Source: DTU013 sp964490975 (GTDB lineage Bacteria > Bacillota > Clostridia > Acetivibrionales > DTU013). Taken from it: DNA of 64,000 nucleotides. Location: NCBI GenBank assembly GCA_964490975.1, contig CAZBEQ010000008.1, positions 1 to 64,000 of the forward strand, read 5' to 3'. The notes beneath the pieces are model-generated. The model was not told where the DNA came from. It worked only from the letters and a program-made list of their open reading frames with translations, and searched no databases. Within the stretch, counting starts at the first letter, position 1; the number at the start of each line of letters is the position of its first letter. This document shows, piece by piece, positions 44,391 to 53,013 of this stretch. The position numbers and the translations under genes are program-made.

Positions 44391-45372
44391 AAGTGCCGGC
44401 AAAGCCATGCCCATGGAAAATGGCGTAAGGAATGATGAGATGCAGGATTATACCCAACAGACCGGGGATCAGGCCGAAGCTTCCAAAATGATTGAATGTG
44501 ATAATCTGGTCAAGATATACAAGACAAAGGATCTTGAGGTTGTTGCTTTGCAAGGGCTCGACCTTATTGTCGAGACTGGGGAGCTCATGGCGATAATCGG
44601 TAACAGCGGCAGTGGCAAGTCTACACTGCTTAATATGCTTGGTGGACTAGACAGGCCGTCTGCAGGTAAATTGCTGGTAGACGGTCATGATTTGCTGAAA
44701 TTCAACGATCAGCAGCTGATCAAATATAAACGTGATACTGTAGGCTTCATATGGCAGAATAACGGAAGGAATCTCGTGCCCTTTCTGACTGCACAGCAGA
44801 ATGTTGAAATGCCGATGCAACTGACGGGAAAGCTGAACACAAGAAGCAGGGCGTTGCAGCTGCTTGATATGGTTGGACTTCTGAACAGGAGAAATAACAA
44901 GCTGAGCCAGCTCTCCGGAGGCGAACAGCAGCGTGTGGCGATCGCCATAGCGTTGGGAAACAATCCGAAGCTGCTTCTGGCTGACGAACCTACCGGCTCT
45001 GTTGACAGTAAGACAGCTGCTGCTGTTTTGGATGTTTTCAGGGAACTCAACACAACTCTTGGAATAACTGTTGTTATTGTTACACATGACCGACAGGTGT
45101 CCAGGAAGGTGGACAGGGTGGTTGCCATACGTGACGGACGCACTAGCAGTGAGTTTATAAGAAAGGTATCATATGCGGAGGAGCTGGCTGAGATGGGGAG
45201 CTTGCTCAACAGCCATGGGGATGATGCCCATGAGGAGCTTGTGGTGCTTGACAGGACAGGCAGACTTCAGATACCTGGCGAATATATACAGGCTCTTGGG
45301 CTGAAGGGTAAAAACAAGGTCAAGGTTGAGCTTGAAGGAGACAGGGTCGTTATGTACGCTCCTGAAAAATAA
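44380..45372 (+). CDS. ABC transporter ATPase with C-terminal AbrB-like domain
   Basis: 330 residues. ATPase core about 28-260: Walker A GNSGSGKST, Q-loop IWQNNGRNLVPFLTAQQNV, signature LSGGEQQRVAIAIA, Walker B LLLADEPTGSVD, H-loop VTHDRQV. After a linker comes a 46-residue segment (about 285-330) with the SpoVT/AbrB swapped-hairpin pattern: VVLDRTGRLQIPGEYIQALG followed by VKVELEGDRVVMY. An N-terminal extension of about 27 polar residues precedes the core. ATG at 44380 lies within the previous gene. The AbrB-like tail could dimerise or bind DNA; this is inference. Confidence 0.9.
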   Translation: MRDKSAGKAMPMENGVRNDEMQDYTQQTGDQAEASKMIECDNLVKIYKTKDLEVVALQGLDLIVETGELMAIIGNSGSGKSTLLNMLGGLDRPSAGKLLVDGHDLLKFNDQQLIKYKRDTVGFIWQNNGRNLVPFLTAQQNVEMPMQLTGKLNTRSRALQLLDMVGLLNRRNNKLSQLSGGEQQRVAIAIALGNNPKLLLADEPTGSVDSKTAAAVLDVFRELNTTLGITVVIVTHDRQVSRKVDRVVAIRDGRTSSEFIRKVSYAEELAEMGSLLNSHGDDAHEELVVLDRTGRLQIPGEYIQALGLKGKNKVKVELEGDRVVMYAPEK

Positions 45373-45375
45373 GTA

Positions 45376-45403
45376 GCTTCGTAGCATGAAGAGGCTACGG
45401 AGC
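45376..45403 (+). terminator. Hairpin after the export operon
   Basis: Arms GCTTCGTAGC (45376-45385) and GCTACGGAGC (45394-45403), one G-T pair, eight-base loop. No T-run follows, so termination is uncertain. Confidence 0.4.
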
Positions 45404-45460
45404 GAGTAAAAGGATATTTCCTCTGTTTGTGGATAAAATAAAGCGGAATGAAGTACATGT

Positions 45461-45489
45461 GGACATGCAAGCAATAATGGTGGTATAAT
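45461..45489 (+). promoter_or_regulatory. Sigma-A promoter of eno
   Basis: TGGACA (45461-45466), 17 bases, TATAAT (45484-45489). Perfect -10 and spacing, one mismatch at -35; a transcript would start about 35 bases before the eno ATG. Confidence 0.75.
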
Positions 45490-45530
45490 GTGGGAATAGA
45501 AAATTAGAGATGTCTGAAAGGAGTATAGCT

Positions 45531-46832
45531 ATGAAGCAGTATCTTACAATCGAAAGCGTATTTGGAAGGGAAATACTCGATTCCAGAGGAAACCCCACTA
45601 TTGAGGTGGAGGTGATAGTAGAAGGAGGCTTCGTCGGCCGAGCAGCAGTACCCTCCGGTGCTTCAACAGGAGCATTTGAGGCCGTTGAACTCAGAGATGG
45701 GGATACGTCAAGATACCTTGGAAAGGGTGTGCTTACTGCAGTCTCAAATGTCAATGAAATAATTGCGCCTGAGATAGAAGGGATGAATGTCTTCGATCAG
45801 GTTGCCATAGATAAGAAAATGATTACTCTCGATGGTACTTACAATAAAGGCAAACTGGGCGCTAATGCCATCCTCGGAGTTTCTCTCGCGGCTGCAAGGG
45901 CTGCGGCAGAGTCACTTGGGATCAGCTTGTACCAGTATATCGGCGGTGTAAACGCCAAGGTACTACCGGTACCGATGATGAATATTATTAATGGAGGCAA
46001 GCATGCCGACAATAGTGTGAATATTCAGGAATTCATGATAATGCCGGTCGGTGCGGACTGTTTTAGAAATGCATTGATGATGTGCGCCGAGGTATTCCAC
46101 AATCTCAAAAAGGTATTGAGTGCAAAAGGCTATTCAACTGCTGTAGGCGACGAAGGCGGCTTTGCTCCGAATCTAAAGAGTGATGAGGAAGCAATAAAGG
46201 TGATACTTGAAGCTGTAGAAAAGGCTGGTTATAAGCCGGGCGACGATTTCAGGATAGCCATAGATGCGGCAGCGACCGAAATGTACCGCGAGGATGGAAC
46301 ATACCATTTCTGGAAAACCAATATTATAAAGACTCGTGAAGAAATGGTGGATTTCTGGGCTGAGTTGGCTGATAAATATCCAATAATCTCTCTTGAGGAC
46401 GGTGTGTCTGAGGAGGATTGGGAAGGATGGAAGCTTCTTACTCAGAGGCTTGGCAGCAAAATACAGCTGGTAGGCGATGACCTTTTTGTAACTAATACGG
46501 ACAGGCTCAAAAAAGGTATCGATATGGGAGTTGCCAATTCAATACTAATAAAGGTCAATCAGATAGGAACACTTACTGAGACTCTTGACGCTATACAAAT
46601 GGCTAACAGAGCGGGTTATACAGCAGTGACCTCTCACAGGTCGGGTGAGACTGAGGATGCGACAATCGCTGATATAGCTGTGGCTGTAAATTCCGGTCAG
46701 ATAAAAACAGGCGCACCATCCCGCACAGACAGGGTGGCCAAGTACAACCAGCTACTCAGGATCGAGGAGGAACTTGGAAGTGAAGCCATTTATCCCGGAT
46801 TGGATGCATGGTTCAACCTGAGGAACAAATAG
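45531..46832 (+). CDS. eno: Enolase
   Basis: 433-residue glycolytic enzyme producing phosphoenolpyruvate. Motifs: DSRGNPTIEVEV, VPSGASTGAFEAVELRDGD in part, GANAILGVSLA, GDEGGFAPN, GDDLFVTN and SHRSGETEDATIADIAVA. ATG at 45531 after GAAAGGAG. Has its own promoter. In related clostridia eno lies close to gpmI; here an eight-kilobase signalling and export module separates them. Confidence 0.97.
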   Translation: MKQYLTIESVFGREILDSRGNPTIEVEVIVEGGFVGRAAVPSGASTGAFEAVELRDGDTSRYLGKGVLTAVSNVNEIIAPEIEGMNVFDQVAIDKKMITLDGTYNKGKLGANAILGVSLAAARAAAESLGISLYQYIGGVNAKVLPVPMMNIINGGKHADNSVNIQEFMIMPVGADCFRNALMMCAEVFHNLKKVLSAKGYSTAVGDEGGFAPNLKSDEEAIKVILEAVEKAGYKPGDDFRIAIDAAATEMYREDGTYHFWKTNIIKTREEMVDFWAELADKYPIISLEDGVSEEDWEGWKLLTQRLGSKIQLVGDDLFVTNTDRLKKGIDMGVANSILIKVNQIGTLTETLDAIQMANRAGYTAVTSHRSGETEDATIADIAVAVNSGQIKTGAPSRTDRVAKYNQLLRIEEELGSEAIYPGLDAWFNLRNK

Positions 46833-46904
46833 AAAATCTTATGCTTGTTTTTTTCTATTAGATGTGTTACAATTTGACTTGTCAATTTTTCGGGAGGTGT
46901 TAGT

Positions 46905-47144
46905 TTGAGCGCGATCCAGATTATAGTATCGATTTTCCATATAATTTTTTCGCTTTCCATTATAATAATAGTGCTTCTGCAGTCGGGCAAGTCAGCTGGT
47001 CTGTCAGGTTCTATAGCCGGCGGAGCGGAAACGTTCTTTGGAAAAAACAAGGGTAGGACGCTTGATGCATTATTGAGCAAATATACAGCTTTTGCTGCTA
47101 TCGCATTTCTCATTACTTCTGTCGTACTTTTCCTTATACTGTAA
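46905..47144 (+). CDS. secG: Preprotein translocase subunit SecG
   Basis: 79 residues, two membrane helices (about 4-23 and 57-78) around a Gly/Ser-rich loop with LLQSGKSAGLSGSIAGGAETFFGK, the SecG signature. Auxiliary subunit of the SecYEG channel. TTG start at 46905 after CGGGAGGTG. secG preceding rnr is a common Firmicutes order. A terminator follows. Confidence 0.95.
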   Translation: MSAIQIIVSIFHIIFSLSIIIIVLLQSGKSAGLSGSIAGGAETFFGKNKGRTLDALLSKYTAFAAIAFLITSVVLFLIL

Positions 47145-47166
47145 TAAATAGTTGAAGTAAAAAATG

Positions 47167-47194
47167 GACTATGCAGCGATGCATGGTCTTTTTT
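47167..47194 (+). terminator. Terminator of secG
   Basis: Arms GACTATGCA (47167-47175) and TGCATGGTC (47180-47188), tetraloop GCGA, six Ts. Confidence 0.85.
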
Positions 47195-47256
47195 GTACCG
47201 ATATGGCTGTATTGAAGCGATCCATCGTGTGTTGTCAGGAATGGGGTGGATGATAT

Positions 47257-47808
47257 ATGGACCGAGAGCAGGCGCTCACAGAATTAAAGGCAAGGGTGAA
47301 AAATGTCAACCTTTTAAAGCATTCTCTGGCTGTAGAAGCTATTATGAGAGGGCTTGCTGTATTATTAAAGGATACTGCGGATGTTTGGGGATTGACCGGT
47401 CTGCTCCATGACATAGATTATGAGAGGACAGCCAGTGATCATGCAATGCATAGTATAGTTGGCGCTGAAATACTGGAAAACCTTGGCGTGGATGGTGAGA
47501 TCGTATATGCTGTAAAAGCTCACAACCCATGCCATGGAATAGAAAGAAAAAGGAAGATAGACAGGGCATTATATTGTGCCGATCCTGTTTCGGGTCTTAT
47601 AACTGCAGCGGCTCTTATCCTTCCTTCCAAAAAGCTTTCAGATGTAACGACGGATTTTGTTTTAAGAAAAATGAGTGAGAAAAATTTTGCAAAAGGTGCT
47701 GATCGCGACCAGATAAAGAGCTGCAGCGAAATTGGGCTGACGCTGGAAGCTTTTATTGAGACATCGCTCGATGCGATGAAAAAGATATCAGACGAATTAG
47801 GACTGTGA
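47257..47808 (+). CDS. HD-domain (HDIG) hydrolase
   Basis: 183 residues. Metal-dependent phosphohydrolase fold with H in LLKHSLAVEAIMRGLA, HD pair in GLLHDIDYERT, and H in HAMHSIVGAEIL and AHNPCHG. Relatives are annotated HDIG-domain hydrolases acting on nucleotides or phosphate esters; substrate not predictable. Start ATG after GGGGTGGATG. Inserted between secG and rnr and flanked by its own terminators. Confidence 0.82.
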   Translation: MDREQALTELKARVKNVNLLKHSLAVEAIMRGLAVLLKDTADVWGLTGLLHDIDYERTASDHAMHSIVGAEILENLGVDGEIVYAVKAHNPCHGIERKRKIDRALYCADPVSGLITAAALILPSKKLSDVTTDFVLRKMSEKNFAKGADRDQIKSCSEIGLTLEAFIETSLDAMKKISDELGL

Positions 47809-47828
47809 CAAATACATATTGCATTTAC

Positions 47829-47852
47829 GGAGGCCTCTAAGCCTCCTTTTTT
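47829..47852 (+). terminator. Terminator of the HD-domain gene
   Basis: GGAGGC (47829-47834), loop CTCTAA, GCCTCC (47841-47846), six Ts. Confidence 0.85.
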
Positions 47853-47917
47853 CGTTTAAATGTATAAAATACAGGAATAATAAAGATAATTAGAATATAT
47901 GGAATGAGAGGTTCATT

Positions 47918-50491
47918 ATGGATATATCGCAGGAAAGAAAAAACAGGATCATAGGATTCATGAAGGAAGCTGCCTACAGGCCGCTGAAGTTTGACGAGCT
48001 GGCTGTCGTATTGGATGTGCCGGCTGAAGAGCGGGATGAGTTTGCCGAAATTTTAGGTTCTCTCGAAATAGAGGGGCTCATATACAAAACAAATAAGGAC
48101 AGGTACGGAATACCAGAGAGAATGAACCTTGTAGTGGGAAGGATCCAGGGGAATGAACGCGGATATGGGTTTCTGATACCCGATGATGAGAATATTGTCG
48201 ATCTCTTTATACCGGCTGATGGGCTTTCGGGCGCGATGCATAACGACAGGGTAATTGCAAGGATCACTGCCAGGAGTACAGAGGGAAAAAGGGCGGAGGG
48301 AGAGGTCATAAAGATCCTCAAACGAGCCGTGACCAGGGTCGTTGGTACATATGACAGCAGCAAGTATTTTGGGTTCGTTGTACCTGATGATAAAAAGGTA
48401 CCTGGGGATATTTTCATTCCAAAGGATGAGGTAAACGGAGCAAAGCCGGGCTTCAAGGTAGTGGCTGAAATAGTAAAATGGCCTGAAAGCAGGCGCAATG
48501 CCGAAGGCAGGATAGTGGAGGTCATTGGGGACAGTAAGGACACAGGGATCGATATACTGTCAATAATGAAGGCTCATGGCCTCAAGGAAGCATTCCCGGA
48601 TGATGTCATGCAGCAGGTGGAAGGCATTCCTGACAGTGTTACTGAGGACATGATCGAAGGACGACGCGATCTCAGAGAACTCAGAATGGTTACTATCGAT
48701 GGAGAAGACGCCAAGGACCTGGATGATGCCGTCTCTATACAATCACTTCCGGATGGCTGCTACAGACTGGGTGTTCACATAGCGGATGTAAGCTACTATG
48801 TGACTGAAGATTCGCCTCTGGACAGGGAGGCATTGAACAGGGGGACCAGTGTTTACCTTGTTGACAGGGTCATACCCATGCTGCCACGAAAACTGTCAAA
48901 CGGCGTCTGCAGTCTCAACCCAAAAGTGGACAGACTGGCGTTTTCGGTTATCATGGATATCGATGCCAAAGGCAAAGTACTAAGGCATGAGATTTTTGAC
49001 AGTGTGATCAAAACATCTGAAAGAATGACTTATACAAATGTATACAAGCTTTTGGAGACAGCAGACAAGGAACTTATAGAAAGATACGATTACTTGGTGG
49101 ACGACTTCAGGACAATGAAAGAACTGGCTCTGATACTAAGAGGCAAGAGGCTCGAACGGGGAGCTATAGATTTTGATTTCGATGAGGCAAAAGTCATTGT
49201 TGATGACAAGGGAAAACCGATAGAAGTAAAGAGATATGAGATAACGATCGCAAACAGAATAATCGAGGAATTCATGCTTGTGTGCAATGAGACTGTTGCA
49301 GAGCATTTTCACTGGGTCGGCACGCCATTTGTATATAGGATACATGAAGAGCCTGATACTGAAAAAATTATGGCATTTGCTGAATTCTCAAAAAATCTGG
49401 GCTATCCTCTCAAGGGAATTAACCATATACATCCCGGTGCTTTGCAGGATATACTTGAAAAGGTGAAGGGTTCAAGAGAAGAGATGATAGTAAGTACCGT
49501 GATGCTCAGGTCCATGGCCAAGGCAAAGTACAGCCATCAGAATGCAGGCCATTTTGGCCTTGCCGCAAAGTTTTATTGCCATTTCACATCTCCTATAAGG
49601 AGATATCCCGATCTTATAATTCACAGGCTGATGAAGGAGGAACTTAGGAAGGCATTGTCGGAAGAACGGGAGCAGGAGCTCCTGGACAAACTACCTGAGA
49701 TAGCAAGAAGCTGCTCGGAAAGAGAAAGGGCGGCCGATGAAGCAGAACGCGAGACCGAGGATCTCAAAAAAGTCGAATATATGAAAGAGAAGGTTGGAGA
49801 GACCTTTGAGGCTATTATTTCTAATGTCACCTCCTTTGGCATGTTCGTTGAACTGGAGAACACCATTGAAGGCCTTGTAAAGGTCAGCAGCATGTATGAT
49901 GATTACTATGTATTTGATGACCGCCATTATACTCTGACGGGTGAACGTACCGGCAAGCGCTACAGGTTAGGCGACAGCATCGGGGTAGTACTTGCACGGG
50001 CCGATATTGAGGCCAGACAGCTTGAATTTGTTATCGCCGAGCAGGCTGAAAAAGCAATGGAACGCGAGCGGGACAACAGAAACAGCAGTGGCAGAAGAAA
50101 AGAAGGCGCAAGAGAGAATAGCGGCGGCAGGGGAAATGACAGGAGAGGTAACGGGGAAAAGGTCTTTCATAAGAAGCCATTACGAAAGGAATCTCCAAAT
50201 AAAAAGCATTCTTTCGGTTATAAGTCCTTTACAGGGAAGAGCAGAGCAGCTGCTTCACCGGCTGTTGACAAGGAATCTGTTGGAACTGAGGTATCAAAAG
50301 CTCCAAGGGAGCTAAAACATAAATCTAAAGAGTTTAAAAAGCCAAAACAAATGAAACAGCCCAAACAGCCGATACAACTTGATGAAATGCAGCTGAAGCA
50401 GCCAAAGCAGCTCAATGAAACGGCCAGTGGCAAGCACCATAGAAAGCCCAGGCAGCTAAAGCAGCTGAAATCACCTGGAGATTTGGAATAG
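47918..50491 (+). CDS. rnr: Ribonuclease R with a long basic C-terminal tail
   Basis: 857-residue 3'-5' exoribonuclease: N-terminal winged helix (1-70), cold-shock domains (about 75-225), RNB catalytic domain with the Asp cluster GEDAKDLDDAVSI (near 267), S1 domain (about 622-705, FEAIISNVTSFGMFVELENT). Residues after about 710 form a 147-residue low-complexity tail, first Arg/Gly/Asn-rich (SGRRKEGARENSGGRGNDRR), then Lys/Pro/Gln-rich (KKPKQMKQPKQP, KQPKQLNE). Tails of this kind bind RNA or ribosomes in other RNase R enzymes, but usually are shorter. smpB does not follow, unlike in many Firmicutes. Confidence 0.95.
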   Translation: MDISQERKNRIIGFMKEAAYRPLKFDELAVVLDVPAEERDEFAEILGSLEIEGLIYKTNKDRYGIPERMNLVVGRIQGNERGYGFLIPDDENIVDLFIPADGLSGAMHNDRVIARITARSTEGKRAEGEVIKILKRAVTRVVGTYDSSKYFGFVVPDDKKVPGDIFIPKDEVNGAKPGFKVVAEIVKWPESRRNAEGRIVEVIGDSKDTGIDILSIMKAHGLKEAFPDDVMQQVEGIPDSVTEDMIEGRRDLRELRMVTIDGEDAKDLDDAVSIQSLPDGCYRLGVHIADVSYYVTEDSPLDREALNRGTSVYLVDRVIPMLPRKLSNGVCSLNPKVDRLAFSVIMDIDAKGKVLRHEIFDSVIKTSERMTYTNVYKLLETADKELIERYDYLVDDFRTMKELALILRGKRLERGAIDFDFDEAKVIVDDKGKPIEVKRYEITIANRIIEEFMLVCNETVAEHFHWVGTPFVYRIHEEPDTEKIMAFAEFSKNLGYPLKGINHIHPGALQDILEKVKGSREEMIVSTVMLRSMAKAKYSHQNAGHFGLAAKFYCHFTSPIRRYPDLIIHRLMKEELRKALSEEREQELLDKLPEIARSCSERERAADEAERETEDLKKVEYMKEKVGETFEAIISNVTSFGMFVELENTIEGLVKVSSMYDDYYVFDDRHYTLTGERTGKRYRLGDSIGVVLARADIEARQLEFVIAEQAEKAMERERDNRNSSGRRKEGARENSGGRGNDRRGNGEKVFHKKPLRKESPNKKHSFGYKSFTGKSRAAASPAVDKESVGTEVSKAPRELKHKSKEFKKPKQMKQPKQPIQLDEMQLKQPKQLNETASGKHHRKPRQLKQLKSPGDLE

Positions 50492-50512
50492 ACATCATAT
50501 AGGAGGGGCCAT

Positions 50513-50962
50513 ATGTATATTGTAAGTGCATGCCTTTTGGGAATTAACTGCAGGTATGACGGAGGGTGTTTTCATGACGACAAATTGCTCGAGCTTGCAG
50601 CACAGGGCAAAGTAATAGCGGTATGCCCGGAACAGCTCGGAGGCAACGCAACGCCCAGGGATCCTTGTGAGATCGACGGTGGCAGCGGAGGAGATGTTCT
50701 GGATGGAAAATGCAGGGTAAAAACTGTAAAGGGAGAGGAAATAACTGAGAGTTTTATTAATGGTGCAAGGGAGGCATTGAAGCTGGCGGAAGCCTGTGGA
50801 GCTAAAAAGGCCATACTTAAGGCCAGAAGTCCTTCTTGTGGATTTGGGAAGATATATGACGGTACCTTTAGCAGTAAAATCGTCCCGGGGAATGGTGTAA
50901 CGGCGGAGCTGCTGATAAGAAACGGAATAGAGGTTTTTACGGAGGAAACATTTGATAAATAG
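50513..50962 (+). CDS. DUF523 protein
   Basis: 149 residues, family DUF523. Conserved motifs: SACLLGINCRYDG at the start, CPEQLGG, PRDPCEI and ARSPSCGFGKIYDG. The conserved Cys residues (C7, C13, C42, C55, C109 region) suggest a metal or Fe-S site; the biochemical role is not established. RBS AGGAGG before the ATG. Probably cotranscribed with rnr. Confidence 0.88.
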   Translation: MYIVSACLLGINCRYDGGCFHDDKLLELAAQGKVIAVCPEQLGGNATPRDPCEIDGGSGGDVLDGKCRVKTVKGEEITESFINGAREALKLAEACGAKKAILKARSPSCGFGKIYDGTFSSKIVPGNGVTAELLIRNGIEVFTEETFDK

Positions 50963-51001
50963 CAGCGGTCAGGAACTATGCCAGAATTCCTGTAAATAGA
51001 G

Positions 51002-51038
51002 AAAAAGCCCGGTAGATACTTATATCACCAGGCTTTTT
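51002..51038. terminator. Bidirectional terminator
   Basis: AAAAAGCCCGGT (51002-51013) pairs with ACCAGGCTTTTT (51027-51038) with one mismatch. A-run on the left and T-run on the right make it suitable for both converging genes. Confidence 0.8.
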
Positions 51039-51039
51039 G

Positions 51040-51267
51040 TTAAATCAAAAATGGTTTTATCTCATTGCAGAAGTTATCACAGTCGTCAGTGTGGACTTCA
51101 ACCCTGATGGGCTTATTGAAATCGAGACTGAAAATTCCCATTATCGATTTTGCATCGACCACATACCGGCCAGATGTAAGATCAACGTCGAAATCATACT
51201 TGTTTGCCATATTTACAAAATCCTTAACATCGTTAATAGTTTTGAGCATTATGGTGAATGCTTTCAT
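51040..51267 (-). CDS. HPr-like protein lacking the phospho-His, Ser46 site kept
   Basis: 75 residues with the HPr fold pattern: ANKYDFDVDL (21-30) and DAKSIMGIFSLD (38-49) align with ASKYDADVNL and LKSIMGVMSLG of Bacillus HPr at a fixed offset of five. S41 corresponds to Ser46, the HprK target. The position of His15 is T10, and the GxHARPA loop is absent, so it cannot carry PEP-derived phosphate. This combination is that of Crh-type regulatory paralogues, though the sequence is not a close Crh. ATG at 51267 after GGAGGTGTTGAT; a frame from 51306 has no RBS. Confidence 0.82.
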   Translation of the reverse strand: MKAFTIMLKTINDVKDFVNMANKYDFDVDLTSGRYVVDAKSIMGIFSLDFNKPIRVEVHTDDCDNFCNEIKPFLI

Positions 51268-51417
51268 ATCAACACCTCCATTGAATAGGAAAAAGGTCTT
51301 ATTCAAAAAGTCATAGATAAATAATATCCTGTATTTGCCAACAAGTCAATTATGATAATGTTAAAAAATAATTAATAATAAATTTTTCTACTAATTTGTG
51401 TAGCAAATTATCGCGTA

Positions 51418-51543
51418 ACGAAAAAATATCTTTGAACCAAAGTGTTATATCGGGGCGGGCATATCTCCCGCCTCGTTGAAACACTGCTGATGTAAGAAAA
51501 TTTTTCTACAGACGAAAAATTTTCTTTGAACCGAAGTGTTATA
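51418..51543. repeat. Two 32-bp direct repeats upstream of mtaB
   Basis: 51418-51449 and 51512-51543 match at 29 of 32 positions (core CTTTGAACC, then AAGTGTTATA), 94 bp apart. Between them lie a GC-rich hairpin (CGGGGCGGG/CCCGCCTCG, about 51451-51475) and the perfect inverted repeat GAAAATTTTT/AAAAATTTTC (51497-51524). TATAAT is formed at the end of the second copy. The rest of the gap 51268-51576 holds no gene. Confidence 0.75.
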
Positions 51544-51576
51544 ATAATCCTATTAGCTGAAATATTGGAGGAATTC

Positions 51577-52875
51577 GTGAGTAAAGTTGCTTTTTATACG
51601 CTGGGATGTAAAGTAAATCAGTATGAAACCGAGGCCATGGCAGAGGCCTTTGAAAATGCAGGATATGAACTGGTCGACTTTGAAGAGGTCGCTGATGTTT
51701 ATGTGATTAATACATGCACTGTCACAGGTCTGAGTTCAAGAAAATCACGCCAGGCTATACGCAGGGCAAAGCAGCTCAACAGCCGTTCAATTGTCGCAGC
51801 TGTAGGCTGTTACCCGCAGACGGCGAGGGAAGAGGTCGAAAGCATACCTGAAGTGGATATAGTGGCGGGAACTTCCGACCGTCTCAAGCTTCTGGAATAT
51901 GTTGAGAGGTTCCGGAACGGAGAGGGCAGGATATCAGCTGTCAGTAATATAATGAAAAAGCACGATTTTGAAGACTTAAAGATAGAGAGATACAAGGGAC
52001 GTACGCGCGCTTTCCTTAAAATCCAGGAGGGCTGCAATCAATTTTGTTCCTACTGCATAATACCATATGCAAGAGGGCCGATACGCAGCAGGCCGTCCGA
52101 AGAGGTCATCCGGGAAGTCCGGAAGCTTGTCGAAGCAGGATTCACGGAGGTAGTGCTCACAGGCATCCACATAGCATCCTACGGAAGAGACCAGGGTCAG
52201 GTAAGGCTTTTGGAGCTTATAAAGCTCATACATGAAGTAGAAGGAATACAAAGGATCAGGTTAGGTTCTATAGAGCCGACTATGATCACCGGATCATTTG
52301 TTGCCGAAGCTGCACAGATGGAGAAGCTCTGCCCGCATTATCACATATCCCTCCAAAGCGGGTGCGATGAGACACTTGCCAGGATGAACAGAAAATACTC
52401 AGCTGCGGACTATAAAAAAGCTGTGGATATACTCCGGGAGCAGATACCCGATGTGGCTGTAACGACGGATGTCATGGTTGGCTTTCCAGGTGAAACTGAA
52501 GAGGAATTTAAAAAGACATACCAATTTCTTGAGGAGATCCGCTTCGCAAAAATGCATGTTTTTAAGTATTCTCCGAGAAAGGGGACGCCGGCGGCAACAT
52601 TTGAAAACCAGGTGGATGGCACTGTCAAGGAATCCAGAAGCGCAAGAGTAATGGAGCTTTCTGACCGGTGTGCGCTGGAATTCAACAGCAGATATGCAGG
52701 CCGGGAAATGCCTGTACTTTATGAGCATGAGGTCAAAGACAGCAGAGGGCTGTATGAAGGCTTGACGCCCAATTACATAAGAGTACTGGCAAAAGCTGAT
52801 ACTGGCATTGTGGGGGATATTGTAACAACAAAGCTCATCAGAGCAGAAAATGATTTTATAATTGGTGAGATTTAG
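51577..52875 (+). CDS. mtaB: tRNA t6A37 methylthiotransferase MtaB
   Basis: 432-residue radical-SAM enzyme converting t6A37 to ms2t6A37 in tRNAs decoding ANN codons. N-terminal MTTase domain with three Cys (GCKVNQYETEAM, NTCTV, GCYPQ), radical-SAM cluster CNQFCSYC, and a C-terminal TRAM domain (about 372-430). GTG at 51577 is preceded by GGAGG; an upstream ATG at 51526 lies in the repeat region. Confidence 0.95.
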   Translation: MSKVAFYTLGCKVNQYETEAMAEAFENAGYELVDFEEVADVYVINTCTVTGLSSRKSRQAIRRAKQLNSRSIVAAVGCYPQTAREEVESIPEVDIVAGTSDRLKLLEYVERFRNGEGRISAVSNIMKKHDFEDLKIERYKGRTRAFLKIQEGCNQFCSYCIIPYARGPIRSRPSEEVIREVRKLVEAGFTEVVLTGIHIASYGRDQGQVRLLELIKLIHEVEGIQRIRLGSIEPTMITGSFVAEAAQMEKLCPHYHISLQSGCDETLARMNRKYSAADYKKAVDILREQIPDVAVTTDVMVGFPGETEEEFKKTYQFLEEIRFAKMHVFKYSPRKGTPAATFENQVDGTVKESRSARVMELSDRCALEFNSRYAGREMPVLYEHEVKDSRGLYEGLTPNYIRVLAKADTGIVGDIVTTKLIRAENDFIIGEI

Positions 52876-52905
52876 CGGGTTGCGGGTTTTTTAAGGTTTT
52901 TCGTA

Positions 52906-52934
52906 TTGCATAAAATTTCTGTATGTTATATTAT
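52906..52934 (+). promoter_or_regulatory. Promoter candidate of ireB
   Basis: TTGCAT (52906-52911), 17 bases, TATTAT (52929-52934), about 80 bases before the ireB ATG. Confidence 0.5.
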
Positions 52935-53013
52935 ATATTCATAATCAAACGTGTGTTTTGTAAAAGCAGGTTAAACTTGCCATGCATTGCATAAAGGCGG
53001 GAGAGTGTTTATA

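Noticed and set aside
46829..46859. Terminator after eno
   Set aside because: The A/T-only stem AATAGAAAA/TTTTCTATT overlaps the stop codon region and would be weak; secG probably is read through or has its own promoter.
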